64,000 bases of DNA from positions 183,269-247,268 of the forward strand of contig NZ_VJNO01000005.1 in NCBI RefSeq assembly GCF_007096885.1. Direction: 5' to 3'. Every line of letters starts with the position of its first letter. Position 1 is the stretch's first letter. Both the position numbers and the translations under genes were made by a program. Below the pieces are notes generated by a model. The model made no database searches. It worked only from the letters and a program-made list of their open reading frames with translations, and was not told where the DNA came from. Positions 18,207 to 28,694 of the stretch are shown one piece after another. This DNA is from Streptomyces sp. 130. GTDB lineage: Bacteria; Actinomycetota; Actinomycetes; Streptomycetales; Streptomycetaceae.

Positions 18207-19073
18207 GTGACCACCGTTATCGAGCAGTCCGCTCCTGTCGCTCCCCGGCTGATCGCCACGGATCTGGACGGCACTCTTCTGCGCGACGACAAGACCGTCT
18301 CGGACCGCACGGTCCGGGCGCTCGCCGCCGCCGAGGAGGCGGGGGTCGAGGTCTTTTTCGTCACCGGCCGCCCCGCCCGCTGGATGGACGTCGTCAGCGA
18401 CCACGTCCACGGACACGGACTGGCGATCTGCGCCAACGGCGCGGCCGTCGCCGATCTGCATGCCGGTGGACGGCTGTTGAAGGTCCGCGGCCTGGAGCGC
18501 GAAACGGCCGTCGACGTCGTCCGCACGCTGCGCGCCGCCGCACCCGGCACGTCCTTCGCCGTCGAGCTGGCCACCGGCATCCACTACGAGCCCGCCTATC
18601 CGCCCTTCTATCTCGACCCCGGCGCCACCGTCGCGGTCGCGGAGACGCTGCTGCACGAGGAGGCCCCGGGCGACGGCGTGCCCGTGCTGAAGCTGCTCGC
18701 CCGGCACGGCGAGCTGGACCCGGACGAGTTCCTGGCGCTGGCCCGGGCGGCAGCCGGGGAGCGGGCCACCTTCACCCGGTCCAGTCCCACCGCGCTCATC
18801 GAGATCAGCGGTCCGGGTGTCTCCAAGGCCAGCACCCTGGAGCTGTGCTGCGCCGAGCGCGGTATCGCGGCCGCCGAGGTCGTCGCCTTCGGCGACATGC
18901 CCAACGACGTGGAGATGCTGAGCTGGGCCGGCAGCTCGTACGCCATGGGCAACGCCCACCCGGCCGCCCTGGCCGCCGCGTCCGGTCGCACGGTCACCAA
19001 CAACGAGGACGGCGTGGCCGTGGTCATCGAGCGCATCCTGGCCGAACGAGCGGGGAGCCTCGCAAGACGCTGA
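18207..19073 (+). CDS. HAD superfamily (Cof-type) phosphatase, second copy
   Basis: 288 aa from GTG 18207; an in-frame ATG at 18189 would add six residues and no ribosome site is decisive. The catalytic motif [10 protein letters not shown], the VTGR region, a C2-type cap and the acidic motif [12 protein letters not shown] match the protein at 6881-7687, so these are paralogues 11 kb apart. The substrate is not predictable. Confidence 0.87.
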   Translation: MTTVIEQSAPVAPRLIATDLDGTLLRDDKTVSDRTVRALAAAEEAGVEVFFVTGRPARWMDVVSDHVHGHGLAICANGAAVADLHAGGRLLKVRGLERETAVDVVRTLRAAAPGTSFAVELATGIHYEPAYPPFYLDPGATVAVAETLLHEEAPGDGVPVLKLLARHGELDPDEFLALARAAAGERATFTRSSPTALIEISGPGVSKASTLELCCAERGIAAAEVVAFGDMPNDVEMLSWAGSSYAMGNAHPAALAAASGRTVTNNEDGVAVVIERILAERAGSLARR

Positions 19074-19136
19074 GCCCGGCCGGGACCCGGGGCCGAGCCC
19101 GGCGCCCGGCCTGCCTCCGATGCCGCGCAGCAGTGC

Positions 19137-20813
19137 TCACAGCGGTGCCTGCCACACCACCGTCGTGCCCCCGCCGCCCTCCCCGATCCCCTGCTCGAAC
19201 CAGCTGGCCCCGCCCAGCGACTCCGCCCGGCGGGCCAGGTTCCGCAGTCCGCTGCGGCGCCCGCCCTCCGGCATGCCCACCCCGTCGTCGGCGACCGCCA
19301 GCCGCACCGCGCCCCGCCCGTCGTCCAGCGTGACGGTCGCGTCCACGACCACCTCGATGCGGGCGGCGCCGGCGTGCCGGAAGGCATTGGACAGCGCTTC
19401 CCGCAGCGCCGCGATCAGGTTCTTGGCCGTCAGCTCGCCGACCAGGGAGTCGACCGCCCCGAGGAAGCGGTGGGACGGCTTGAACCCCAGGGGCACGGCG
19501 GCCATGTTGATCTCGCGCAGGACCCGGGTGCGCAGCCCGGACGGCGCCTCCGCCGGTTCCTGCTGGAGCGCGAAGATCGCGGTCCGGATCTCCTGGATGG
19601 TCACGTCCAGCTCGTCCACCGCCCGGCCGACGCCGGTCTGCACCTCCGGCACGTCCGACCGACGCTGCGCGCTCTCCAGCATCATCCCGGTCGCGAACAG
19701 CCGCTGGATGACCAGATCGTGCAGGTCGCGGGCGATCCGGTCGCGGTCCTCGTAGACCGCGAGGCGTTCCCGGTCGCGCTGCGCCTCGGCCATCATCAGG
19801 GCCAGCGCGGCCTGCGCGGCGAACTGGGTGGCCAGCGTCCGCTCCGTCTCCGTGAAGGGCCGCTCGCCCCTGGCCCGGGGCATGGCCAGAGCGCCCAGCA
19901 CCCGGCCCCCGCTGTGCAGGGGCAGCAGCATGGTCGGGCCGAACGGATCCGCCAGCCTGGTGATCAGGCGGGTGTCGGTGGCCGAGTCGTCCACGAAGAC
20001 CGCCTCACCGCTCAGCAGCATGCCCACCACGGGGCTCTGGGCCGGAATGATCACCCCGAGCGAATCGGCCGGGTCGTCCGCCGAGACGGCGACGATCTCC
20101 AGGCCGCCCCCCTCGGCCGGCAGCAGCACGATGCCGGCGGCGGCACCCGCGAGACGGCGGGCCTGCTCCGCGACGACCGTGAGCGCGTCGTCCGCGTCGC
20201 TGCCGGAGAGCAGGGCGGTCGTCACGGCGACCGAGCCGTCGATCCACCGCTCGCGCTGCCGGGCCGCCTCGTACAGTCGCGCGTTGCCGATGGCGATCCC
20301 GGCCTCCGTCGCCAGTACGCGCACCAGGTGCAGGTCGTAGTCGCTGAACTCGCCGCCACCGTCCTTCTCGGCGAGATAGAGGTTGCCGAAGATCTCGCCC
20401 TGGACCCTGATCGGAACGCCGAGAAACGTGCGCATCAACGGATGACCGGGCGGAAACCCGGCGAACCTCGGATCGGTGGTCAGGTCCGCGAGACGCAGCG
20501 GCCGGGGGTCGTGGATGAGGGCGCCGAGCAGCCCCCGGTGCCCGTCGGGCCGCCGGCCGATCTCGTGCGCCACCGGATCGGGAACCCCATGGGTGACGAA
20601 GTCGGAGAGCCCTTCGCCCTCCTCGTTCACGACTCCGATCGCGGCATAGCGGGCATGGGCCAGCTCCGCCGCCGTCTCGCAGATCCGGTCGAGCGTGGAA
20701 TGCAGTTCGAGGCCGGTCCCCACGGAGCGCATGGCTTCCAGCAGGCGCGGCACCTGGGCGGTGAGCTCGGCGGACAGGCCCTGCAGGCTCCTGGCCGGAT
20801 CCTCCTCAGACAT
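19137..20813 (-). CDS. Two-GAF sensor histidine kinase (DevS/DosS-like layout)
   Basis: 558 aa, cytoplasmic, no membrane segments. Two GAF domains (about residues 45-180 and 205-345) precede a HisKA_3 dimerisation domain with the phospho-acceptor His in RDLHD (about residue 365) and an HATPase domain (NALSNAFRHAG-like N box in ALREALSNAFRHAGA; G box DDGVGMPEGG). The layout equals that of DevS/DosS redox and gas sensors. Whether GAF1 binds heme cannot be told from sequence. No response regulator is adjacent, so it is an orphan kinase. It is read in the same direction as the cyd operon and begins 88 bp beyond cydCD, so read-through co-expression is possible. Confidence 0.87.
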   Translation of the reverse strand: MSEEDPARSLQGLSAELTAQVPRLLEAMRSVGTGLELHSTLDRICETAAELAHARYAAIGVVNEEGEGLSDFVTHGVPDPVAHEIGRRPDGHRGLLGALIHDPRPLRLADLTTDPRFAGFPPGHPLMRTFLGVPIRVQGEIFGNLYLAEKDGGGEFSDYDLHLVRVLATEAGIAIGNARLYEAARQRERWIDGSVAVTTALLSGSDADDALTVVAEQARRLAGAAAGIVLLPAEGGGLEIVAVSADDPADSLGVIIPAQSPVVGMLLSGEAVFVDDSATDTRLITRLADPFGPTMLLPLHSGGRVLGALAMPRARGERPFTETERTLATQFAAQAALALMMAEAQRDRERLAVYEDRDRIARDLHDLVIQRLFATGMMLESAQRRSDVPEVQTGVGRAVDELDVTIQEIRTAIFALQQEPAEAPSGLRTRVLREINMAAVPLGFKPSHRFLGAVDSLVGELTAKNLIAALREALSNAFRHAGAARIEVVVDATVTLDDGRGAVRLAVADDGVGMPEGGRRSGLRNLARRAESLGGASWFEQGIGEGGGGTTVVWQAPL

Positions 20814-20901
20814 ACTGCGAGCCTAATTAGTCACATTTGCACTGAAAAGTCGGAATGGCTCACGCTCCGCCCCGGACGGGGGCCCGGCGGCCGTGCGCAG
20901 C

Positions 20902-23900
20902 CTACGAGCGCGCCCCCACAGCCGCTTCCAGCTGCCCGTCGCCCTCCCGTTCCCGCGCCAGCATCCGGCGCAGCGGCCCGTCGACCGAAGCCAGTACGTC
21001 GTACGGGCCCCGCTGCGTGATCGAGCCCGCCTCCAGGACCACCACCTCGTCCACGGCGTCGAGTCCGGCGAGCCGGTGCGTGATCAGTACCGTCGTACGC
21101 CCCCGGGTCGCCGCCAGCAGGTCCGTGGTCAGGGCGTCCGCGGTGGGCAGGTCCAGGTGCTCGGCGGGCTCGTCCAGCACGAGGACGGGGAAGTCCGCGA
21201 GCAGGGCCCGGGCCAGGGCGAGCCGCTGGCGCTGGCCCCCGGAGAGGCGGGCGCCGTGCTCCCCGACGAGGGTGTCCAGCCCGTCCGGCAGCGCCTCCGC
21301 CCAGTCGAGCAGGCGGGCCCGCGCCAGGGCGTCGCGCAGTTCACGCTCGGTCGCGGCGGGGCGGGCGAGCCGCAGGTTCTCCCGGAGCGAGCTGTCGAAG
21401 AGGTGGGCGTCCTGGGCGCACAGCCCGACGAACCTCCGCACGGTGTCCCCGTCCAGCGCCGAGGCGTCCACCCCGCCGATCCGGTAGGTGCCCGCCCGGG
21501 CGTCCAGGAAGCGCAGGAGGACCTGGGCCAGCGTGGTCTTGCCGGACCCGGAGGGCCCCACGACGGCGATCCGGCGGCCCGCCTCCAGCGTGAGGTCGAC
21601 GGCGGTGAGCGCGTCGTGGGCCGTGTCCGGGTACCGGGCCGAAAGCCCGCGCATCTCCAGCGGGAACGGGCTCGGCGGTGTCGCGGCCGGCGCTTCGGGC
21701 TCCCGTACGGGAACGGGGGCGTCCAGCACCTCGTACACGCGCTCCGCGCTCCGCCCGACCCGCTGCCGGTACTGCGCGGCGAGCGGCAGACCGGTCACGG
21801 CTTCGAAGGCGGCCAGTGGGGTGAGGACGACGACGGCGAGTTCCACGCCGGCGAGCCGCCCGTCGGCCACGGCCGGAAGGGCGACCAGAGCCGCGGCCAC
21901 CACGGTGAGGCCGGTGATCAGGGCGGTCAGGCCGCCCCCGAGCGCGGACGCGGTCGCGGCACGCGAGGCGATCCGGGTGAGGACGGCGTCGGCCGCACGG
22001 GTGCGGGCCGCCTGCCCCGGCAGCGCGCCCGCCACGGTCAGCTCCGCCGTTCCGCCCAGCAGGTCGGTGATCCGGGTCGCCAGATCGGCGCGGGCGGGGG
22101 CCAGCCGCCGTTCCGCGCGCCGGGCGCAGGCACCGCTGACCAGCGGGACCCCGACGCCCGCCAACAGCAGCCCCACGGCCAGGACCAGGCCCGCCTGGGG
22201 GAGCAGCCAGCCGGTGAAGCCGACGGTCGCGGCGCCCACGAGGACGGCGGTGCCGACGGGCAGCAGCCACCGCAGCCAGTAGTCCTGGAGCGCGTCCACA
22301 TCCGCGACCAGCCGCGAGAGCAGATCCCCGCGCCGGGCGCCGCGCAGGCCGCCCGGCGCGATGCGCTCCAGGCTGCGGTACACGGCGACGCGCAGTTCGG
22401 CGAGCATGCGCAGGACCGCGTCGTGGGAGACGAGGCGCTCCGCGTAACGGAAGACCGCCCGGCCGATGCCGAAGGCACGGGTGGCCGTCACCGCGACCAT
22501 CAGATAGAGGACGGGCGGCTGCTCGGAGGCCCGGGAGATCAGCCAGCCGGAGACCGCCATGAGCCCGACGGCGGACCCCAGGGCGAGGCTCCCCAGCAGC
22601 AGGGCGAGCCCGAACCGGACTCGTTGGGCGCCTGCGGCGTCCCTGACCCGGGTCAGCACGTGCCTGCGCGCCGGCGCGGTCTCCTCGGGCGCCTGGGCCG
22701 GGGACGCCGGCTCGGTCGGCAGGAGGTCGCCGGGCGTGTTCACGGGCCTGGGCACGCTCGCGGAACCGGGCAGCGCGCCGGCGGCTTCCCCGGCACGGGC
22801 GGCCGGCGCCGTCAGCGTCACCACCCGGTCCGCGACCGACAGCAGCGCCGGCCGGTGCACCACCAGCAGCACGGTGCGGCCCTCGGCCAGCCTCCGTACG
22901 GCGTCGACGATGCCCGCCTCCGTCTCACCGTCCAGGCTCGCGGTCGGCTCGTCGAGCAGCAGCACCGGCCGGTCGGCGAGGAAGGCCCGGGCGAGCGCGA
23001 TCCGCTGCCGCTGTCCCGCGGAGAGACCGGCGCCGTCCTCGCCCAGCACCGTGCGGTCCCCGTCCGGCAGCCCACGTACGAAGTCGTACGCCCCCGCGTC
23101 GCGCAGCGCCGCCGTCACCGCGCTGTCGTCTGCGGCGGGCCGGGCCAGTCTGACGTTCTCCGCGATGGTGCCCGCGAAGAGGTGGGGCCGCTGAGGCACC
23201 CAGGCGATGCGCTCCCGCCAGCGTTCGAGGGAGAGATCGGCCAGATCGGTGCCACCGACCCGCACCCGGCCCTCGTCGGGCCCGGTGAAGCCCAGCACCA
23301 CGTTCAGCAGGGTGGACTTTCCGGCACCGCTCGGGCCGACCAGGGCGACCGTCTCCCCTTCCTCGACGGTGAGCCAGGTGGCGGCGAGCGAGGGCGCGGA
23401 CCGCCCCTCGTGCCGTACTGCCACCCCCGCCAGTTCCAGTCGCAGCGAATCGGGGACCTCCCCCGTGCCGCTTGTGCGGGGCTCCGTCTCCAGGACCGCG
23501 AAGACCTCCTCGGCCGCCGAAAGGCCCTCGGCTGCAGCGTGGAACTGCGCCCCCACCTGCCGGATGGGCAGGTAGGCCTCGGGCGCGAGGATCAGGACCA
23601 GCAGACCGGTGTAGAGGTCGAGTTCACCGTGCACGAGCCGCATGCCGATGGTGACCGCGACGAGGGCCACCGAGAGGGTGGCGAGGAGTTCGAGGGCGAA
23701 GGACGACAGGAAGGCGATGCGCAGGGTGCGCAGGGTCGCCTGGCGGTACTGCGAGGTGATCGTGCGGATGGACTCGGCCTGGGCCTTCGCCCGGCCGAAC
23801 ACCTTGAGCGTCGGCAGTCCGGCCACCACGTCGAGGAAGTGCCCGGAGAGCCGGGAGAGCAGCCGCCACTGACGGTCCATGCGTGACTGGGTCGCCCAGC

Positions 23901-24444
23901 CGATCAAGATCATGAAGAGCGGGATGAGCGGCAGCGTGACCACGATGATCGCGGCCGACACCCAGTCCTCGGTGACGACCCTGGCCAGCACGGCCGCAGG
24001 CACGACCACCGCGAGCCCCAACTGGGGCAGATAGCGCGCGAAGTAGTCGTCCAGCGCGTCGATCCCCCGGGTGGCCAGCGTCACCAACGAACCGGTGCGT
24101 TGCCCGCTCAGCCAGTCCGGCCCCAGCTCCGCGGCCCGGTCGAGCAGCCGCCGGCGCAGTTCGGACTTGACGGCCGCTCCGGCCCGGTGAGCGGCGAGCT
24201 CGGTCAGCCAGGCGACGAGGGCACGCCCGAGCGCGACCGCCGCGAGCAGCAGGAGCGAGGTGCGCAGCCCGCTCACTGCGAGCCCGTCCTCGAAGCCGCC
24301 CACCACGATTTCGGCGATGAGCATGGCCTGGGCGATGACCAGCGCCGCCCCGGCCAGGCCGAGCACCACCACGGCCACCATGAACAGGCGAGTGGCGCGG
24401 GCGTGGCGGAGCAGGCGCGGGTCGATCGGTTTCACGTGAAACAT
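20902..24444 (-). CDS. cydCD: Fused CydD-CydC ABC exporter for cytochrome bd assembly
   Basis: 1180 aa; two complete ABC half-exporters in one chain, as is usual in streptomycetes. Each has a six-helix membrane domain then an ATPase. The first Walker A (GPSGAGKST) is at about residue 373 and the second (GPSGSGKTT) at about 965; both signatures (LSAGQRQRIALARAF and LSGGQRQRLALARAL) and both DEP motifs are intact. CydDC exports thiols (cysteine, glutathione in E. coli) and is needed to assemble cytochrome bd. It is the last gene of cydA-cydB-cydCD. The first codons, MFHVK, are read from a parS site (24428-24443), and the ribosome site is poor, so the true start might be further in. Confidence 0.93.
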   Translation of the reverse strand: MFHVKPIDPRLLRHARATRLFMVAVVVLGLAGAALVIAQAMLIAEIVVGGFEDGLAVSGLRTSLLLLAAVALGRALVAWLTELAAHRAGAAVKSELRRRLLDRAAELGPDWLSGQRTGSLVTLATRGIDALDDYFARYLPQLGLAVVVPAAVLARVVTEDWVSAAIIVVTLPLIPLFMILIGWATQSRMDRQWRLLSRLSGHFLDVVAGLPTLKVFGRAKAQAESIRTITSQYRQATLRTLRIAFLSSFALELLATLSVALVAVTIGMRLVHGELDLYTGLLVLILAPEAYLPIRQVGAQFHAAAEGLSAAEEVFAVLETEPRTSGTGEVPDSLRLELAGVAVRHEGRSAPSLAATWLTVEEGETVALVGPSGAGKSTLLNVVLGFTGPDEGRVRVGGTDLADLSLERWRERIAWVPQRPHLFAGTIAENVRLARPAADDSAVTAALRDAGAYDFVRGLPDGDRTVLGEDGAGLSAGQRQRIALARAFLADRPVLLLDEPTASLDGETEAGIVDAVRRLAEGRTVLLVVHRPALLSVADRVVTLTAPAARAGEAAGALPGSASVPRPVNTPGDLLPTEPASPAQAPEETAPARRHVLTRVRDAAGAQRVRFGLALLLGSLALGSAVGLMAVSGWLISRASEQPPVLYLMVAVTATRAFGIGRAVFRYAERLVSHDAVLRMLAELRVAVYRSLERIAPGGLRGARRGDLLSRLVADVDALQDYWLRWLLPVGTAVLVGAATVGFTGWLLPQAGLVLAVGLLLAGVGVPLVSGACARRAERRLAPARADLATRITDLLGGTAELTVAGALPGQAARTRAADAVLTRIASRAATASALGGGLTALITGLTVVAAALVALPAVADGRLAGVELAVVVLTPLAAFEAVTGLPLAAQYRQRVGRSAERVYEVLDAPVPVREPEAPAATPPSPFPLEMRGLSARYPDTAHDALTAVDLTLEAGRRIAVVGPSGSGKTTLAQVLLRFLDARAGTYRIGGVDASALDGDTVRRFVGLCAQDAHLFDSSLRENLRLARPAATERELRDALARARLLDWAEALPDGLDTLVGEHGARLSGGQRQRLALARALLADFPVLVLDEPAEHLDLPTADALTTDLLAATRGRTTVLITHRLAGLDAVDEVVVLEAGSITQRGPYDVLASVDGPLRRMLAREREGDGQLEAAVGARS
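24428..24443. other. parS site overlapping the cydCD start codon
   Basis: The core GTTTCACGTGAAAC is perfect at 24429-24442; the 16-mer is GGTTTCACGTGAAACA. It covers two bases of the ATG (24444-24442) and the next four codons of cydCD. ParB/Spo0J binds this sequence near bacterial origins. Confidence 0.9.
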
Positions 24445-24480
24445 CCCTTGCGGCTCGGCTCGGTCGGGGCACTCACTGCG

Positions 24481-25482
<1,002 letters not shown>

Positions 25483-25498
25483 TTCTCGGCTCCCGCTC

Positions 25499-27007
25499 TC
25501 AGTAGGAGAAGGCCATGGGCCGGTCGGCGTCTTCGTGGTCGCCACCGATCCGGGTGGGCGGGTTGAGGTCGTCGGCCGTGAGCTCCGGCGGTCCCGCCTT
25601 GATGTACTTCAGGAGCAGCCGGACCTCGATGACGGCGAGCACCGCGTACAGCAGGCTGAAGACGATCAGCGAGGTCAGCACCTCGCCCTGGGAGACACCG
25701 GGGGAGACCGCGTCACGGGTTTGGAGCACGCCGTAGACCACCCAGGGCTGCCGGCCCATCTCTGTGAAGATCCAGCCCCAGGAGTTGGCGATCAGCGGGA
25801 AGAGCAGGGTCCACAGGGCGACGATCCAGTAGCACCGGGCGAGGCGCGGGCTCAGGGCCTTGGTCTTGAACAGGACCAGGTTCGGCACCTCGTCCTCACC
25901 CGTGCGCATCGCCTCGGGCAGCATGAACTTCTTCCGGGTGAGCCACAGGCCGAGGATGCCGAGGCTGAACGAAGCCATCCCGAAGCCGATCATCCACCGG
26001 AAGCTCCAGAAGGCCACGGGGATGTTCGGCCGGTAGTCACCTGGGCCGAATCGCTCCTGCTCCGCCTTGTTGATGTCGTTGATGCCGGGCACGTACGAGT
26101 GGAAGTCGTCGTCGGCGAGGAAGGACAGCACCCCGGGTACGGAGATCTCGACGGAGTTGTGGCCCTTGCTGACATCCCCGTAGGCGAAGATCGAGAAGGG
26201 CGCCGCGTTCTGCCCGTCCCACAGCGCCTCGGCCGCCGCCATCTTCATCGGCTGCTGATTGAACATCACCTTGCCGAGCTGGTCACCGCTGACGGCGGTG
26301 AGGAGTCCGGCGATCACCACGGTGATCAGGCCCAGCCGCAGTGAGGTGCGCATCACCGGAATGTGCTTCTTGCGTGCCAGGTGGAAGGCCGCGATACCGA
26401 CCATGAACGCGCCACCGACCAGGAAGGCGGCCGTGATGGTGTGGAAGAACTGGGTCAGCGCGGTGTTCTGCGTGAGCACCTGCCAGAAGTCGGTGAGCTC
26501 GGCGCGTCCGCGCTCCTTGTTGATGCGGTAGCCGACCGGGTGCTGCATCCAGGAGTTGGCCGCCAGGATGAAGTAGGCGGAGAGAATGGTGCCGAGGGAC
26601 ACCATCCATATGCAGGCGAGGTGGATCCTCTTCGGAAGCTTGTCCCAGCCGAAGATCCACAGGCCGATGAAGGTGGACTCGAAGAAGAACGCGATCAGGG
26701 CTTCGAACGCGAGCGGCGCCCCGAAGATGTCGCCGACGAACCGCGAGTAGTCGGACCAGTTCATCCCGAACTGGAACTCCTGGACGATGCCGGTGACGAC
26801 ACCCATGGCGATGTTGATCAGGAAGAGCTTTCCCCAGAACTTGGTGGCCCTGAGGTACTTCTCCTTGTTCGTCCGCACCCAGGCGGTCTGCAGGCCGGCG
26901 GTGAGCGCCGCGAGAGAGATCGTCAGAGGAACGAAGAGGAAGTGGTAGACGGTCGTCGTACCGAACTGCCATCGCGCCAGGGTCTCCGGCGCCAGAGCTA
27001 GCTCCAC
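25499..27007 (-). CDS. cydA: Cytochrome bd ubiquinol oxidase subunit I
   Basis: 502 aa, ATG start with GGAG upstream. It carries the heme groups of cytochrome bd. Visible marks are the N-terminal ARWQFGTTTVYHFLFVPLTI (with the heme b595 His), FGMNWSDYSRFVGDIFGAPLAFEALIAFFFESTF, and GWIFTEMGRQPWVVYG, the GRQPW motif. The quinol-binding Q-loop is of the short type usual in Gram-positive bacteria. First gene of the operon, downstream of a perfect Rex operator. Confidence 0.97.
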   Translation of the reverse strand: MELALAPETLARWQFGTTTVYHFLFVPLTISLAALTAGLQTAWVRTNKEKYLRATKFWGKLFLINIAMGVVTGIVQEFQFGMNWSDYSRFVGDIFGAPLAFEALIAFFFESTFIGLWIFGWDKLPKRIHLACIWMVSLGTILSAYFILAANSWMQHPVGYRINKERGRAELTDFWQVLTQNTALTQFFHTITAAFLVGGAFMVGIAAFHLARKKHIPVMRTSLRLGLITVVIAGLLTAVSGDQLGKVMFNQQPMKMAAAEALWDGQNAAPFSIFAYGDVSKGHNSVEISVPGVLSFLADDDFHSYVPGINDINKAEQERFGPGDYRPNIPVAFWSFRWMIGFGMASFSLGILGLWLTRKKFMLPEAMRTGEDEVPNLVLFKTKALSPRLARCYWIVALWTLLFPLIANSWGWIFTEMGRQPWVVYGVLQTRDAVSPGVSQGEVLTSLIVFSLLYAVLAVIEVRLLLKYIKAGPPELTADDLNPPTRIGGDHEDADRPMAFSY

Positions 27008-27090
27008 GTCGTCTTCTCCTTACGTCACCGCCGCAGCAGCGGCGATTTGTCCGTGAAATCCAACGGATCACGGGAGGAAGCGGGACACGC

Positions 27091-27114
27091 TTGTGAACGC
27101 GTTCACATTCACAA
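27091..27114. promoter_or_regulatory. Rex operator upstream of cydA, with an extra half-site
   Basis: TGTGAACGCGTTCACA at 27092-27107 is a perfect 16-bp palindrome and matches the Rex operator described for S. coelicolor cydABCD. Rex represses when NADH is low relative to NAD+. Directly adjoining is a further half-site TTCACAA (27108-27114), which with TTGTGAA (27091-27097) makes a second, wider dyad. Confidence 0.92.
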
Positions 27115-27193
27115 GCAATTATGGCGCACACGCTTTCGGGATCTTCGCCGGGGGTCCCCTGTCCCCCTCGACGCCGCGACGGGCATACGAAAA

Positions 27194-27225
27194 GGGCCCC
27201 GCGCCTCTGACGAGGTGCGGGGCCC
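27194..27225 (-). terminator. Terminator after hisC
   Basis: 14-bp stem GGGCCCCGCGCCTC (27194-27207) / GAGGTGCGGGGCCC (27212-27225) with one G-T pair and a 4-nt TGAC loop, just beyond the hisC stop; on the leftward transcript it is followed by CUUUUCG. Confidence 0.85.
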
Positions 27226-27243
27226 AGCTGCCGGCTGCGCCGG

Positions 27244-28323
27244 CTACAGCTCCTGGCGGAACGCCTCCGTCACCTTCAGGAACAGGTCGTTCGCCTCGCT
27301 CTCACCGATCGTCACGCGCACGCCCTCGCCCGCGAACGGCCGGACCACCACGCCGGCCTTCTCACAGGCCGCCGCGAAGTCCAGGGTGCGGTCGCCCAGC
27401 CGCAGCCAGACGAAGTTCGCCTGGGACTCGGGCACCGTCCAGCCCTGACGCGCCAGGGCCTCGGAGACCCGGTCGCGCTCACACACCAGCGAGCCGACCC
27501 GGCCGAGCAGCTCGTCCTCGGCGCGCAGCGAGGCCACCGCCGCGTCCTGGGCGAGCTGGCTGACGCCGAACGGCACCGCCGTCTTGCGCAGCGCTGCCGC
27601 CACCGGCTCATGGGCCACCGCGAAGCCGACCCGCAGCCCCGCGAGCCCGTACGCCTTGGAGAACGTCCGCAGTACCGCCACGTTGGGGCGGTCCCGGTAG
27701 ATCTCGATACCGTCGGGGACCTCGGTGTCCCGGATGAACTCCTTGTACGCCTCGTCCAGCACCACGAGCACATCGCCCGGCACCCGGTCGAGGAATCGTT
27801 CCAGCTCGGCCCTGCGCACGACGGTGCCCGTCGGGTTGTTCGGGTTGCAGACGAAGATCAGCCGCGTCCGGTCGGTGATCGCGTCCGCCATCGCGTCCAG
27901 GTCGTGCACATCACCGTCGGTCAGCGGCACCTTGACCGAGGTCGCGCCACTGACCTGCGTGATGATCGGGTACGCCTCGAAGGAGCGCCAGGCGTAGATC
28001 ACCTCGTCGCCCGGCCCCGAGGTGGCTTGCAGCAGCTGCTGGGCCACGCCGACCGAACCGGTGCCGGTGGCCAGGTGCGACACGGGCACACCGAAACGGT
28101 CGGACAGCTCGTTCATCAGACCGGTGCAGGCCATGTCGGGGTAGCGGTTGAAGTGCTCAGCGGCTGCGAGCGCGCTCTCCATCACTCCCGGCAGCGGCGG
28201 ATACGGGTTTTCGTTGGAGGACAGCTTGAAAGCGGCCGGTCCGTCCGACGACGCCGGTTTGCCAGGAACGTAGGCGGGAACGCCGTCCAACTCGGCGCGC
28301 AGCTTGGGGCTCGTCTCGCTCAC
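27244..28323 (-). CDS. hisC: Histidinol-phosphate / aromatic aminotransferase
   Basis: 359 aa from GTG 28323, chosen for the strong site GAGGAGGACC 6-8 nt upstream. Fold type I PLP enzyme: N-terminal [15 protein letters not shown], the NPNNPTG motif, the DEAYKEF segment with the cofactor-binding Asp/Tyr, the Schiff-base Lys in [15 protein letters not shown], and the C-terminal Arg in [13 protein letters not shown]. HisC converts imidazole-acetol phosphate to histidinol phosphate. It is not beside other his genes, so this copy may act mainly as a phenylalanine or tyrosine aminotransferase (Pat). The two cannot be separated by sequence alone. Confidence 0.85.
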   Translation of the reverse strand: MSETSPKLRAELDGVPAYVPGKPASSDGPAAFKLSSNENPYPPLPGVMESALAAAEHFNRYPDMACTGLMNELSDRFGVPVSHLATGTGSVGVAQQLLQATSGPGDEVIYAWRSFEAYPIITQVSGATSVKVPLTDGDVHDLDAMADAITDRTRLIFVCNPNNPTGTVVRRAELERFLDRVPGDVLVVLDEAYKEFIRDTEVPDGIEIYRDRPNVAVLRTFSKAYGLAGLRVGFAVAHEPVAAALRKTAVPFGVSQLAQDAAVASLRAEDELLGRVGSLVCERDRVSEALARQGWTVPESQANFVWLRLGDRTLDFAAACEKAGVVVRPFAGEGVRVTIGESEANDLFLKVTEAFRQEL

Positions 28324-28694
28324 CGCAGGTCCTCCTCGACCATCCGTACACATCAATACTGCTCACCTTAAGAGGATTGGACGCCGCTGCGAACGGGTGG
28401 ACAGCGGATTCGTCCGGTGAGCCCCGGAATGAGGGGGAGCGTGACCGTCGGTGGCGCGCGCTGGTGGCTCGCTCCGTGGCGCGCGTCCCCCGAAAAGGTG
28501 AGTTGAGACCTCCTCGATACCTCGCCCACTCGGCAGGTCCATCCGGCCGGATGCCTCACACATGACGGTAGACCCCGCCAACAGGCTTGCTTCACAAGGC
28601 TATTGGCACCCGATGACCTTGCAGAAACGTGCCTGTCAACGCGTGCATATGCGACCGGGCCAATTTGCCGCCCGACCCCTACTATCGGCTCGCC
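28324..28694. promoter_or_regulatory. Divergent hisC / LacI promoter gap
   Basis: 371 bp without a supported gene. A TACTAT -10-like hexamer at 28680-28685 lies only 9 bp before the LacI ATG, which would give a nearly leaderless mRNA. I found no convincing LacI-type palindrome with a central CG. Confidence 0.4.

Noticed and set aside
20893..23886. Long open frame on the plus strand opposite cydCD
   Set aside because: Same cause: shadow of the cydCD codon bias, no recognisable domain, and cydCD is complete on the other strand.
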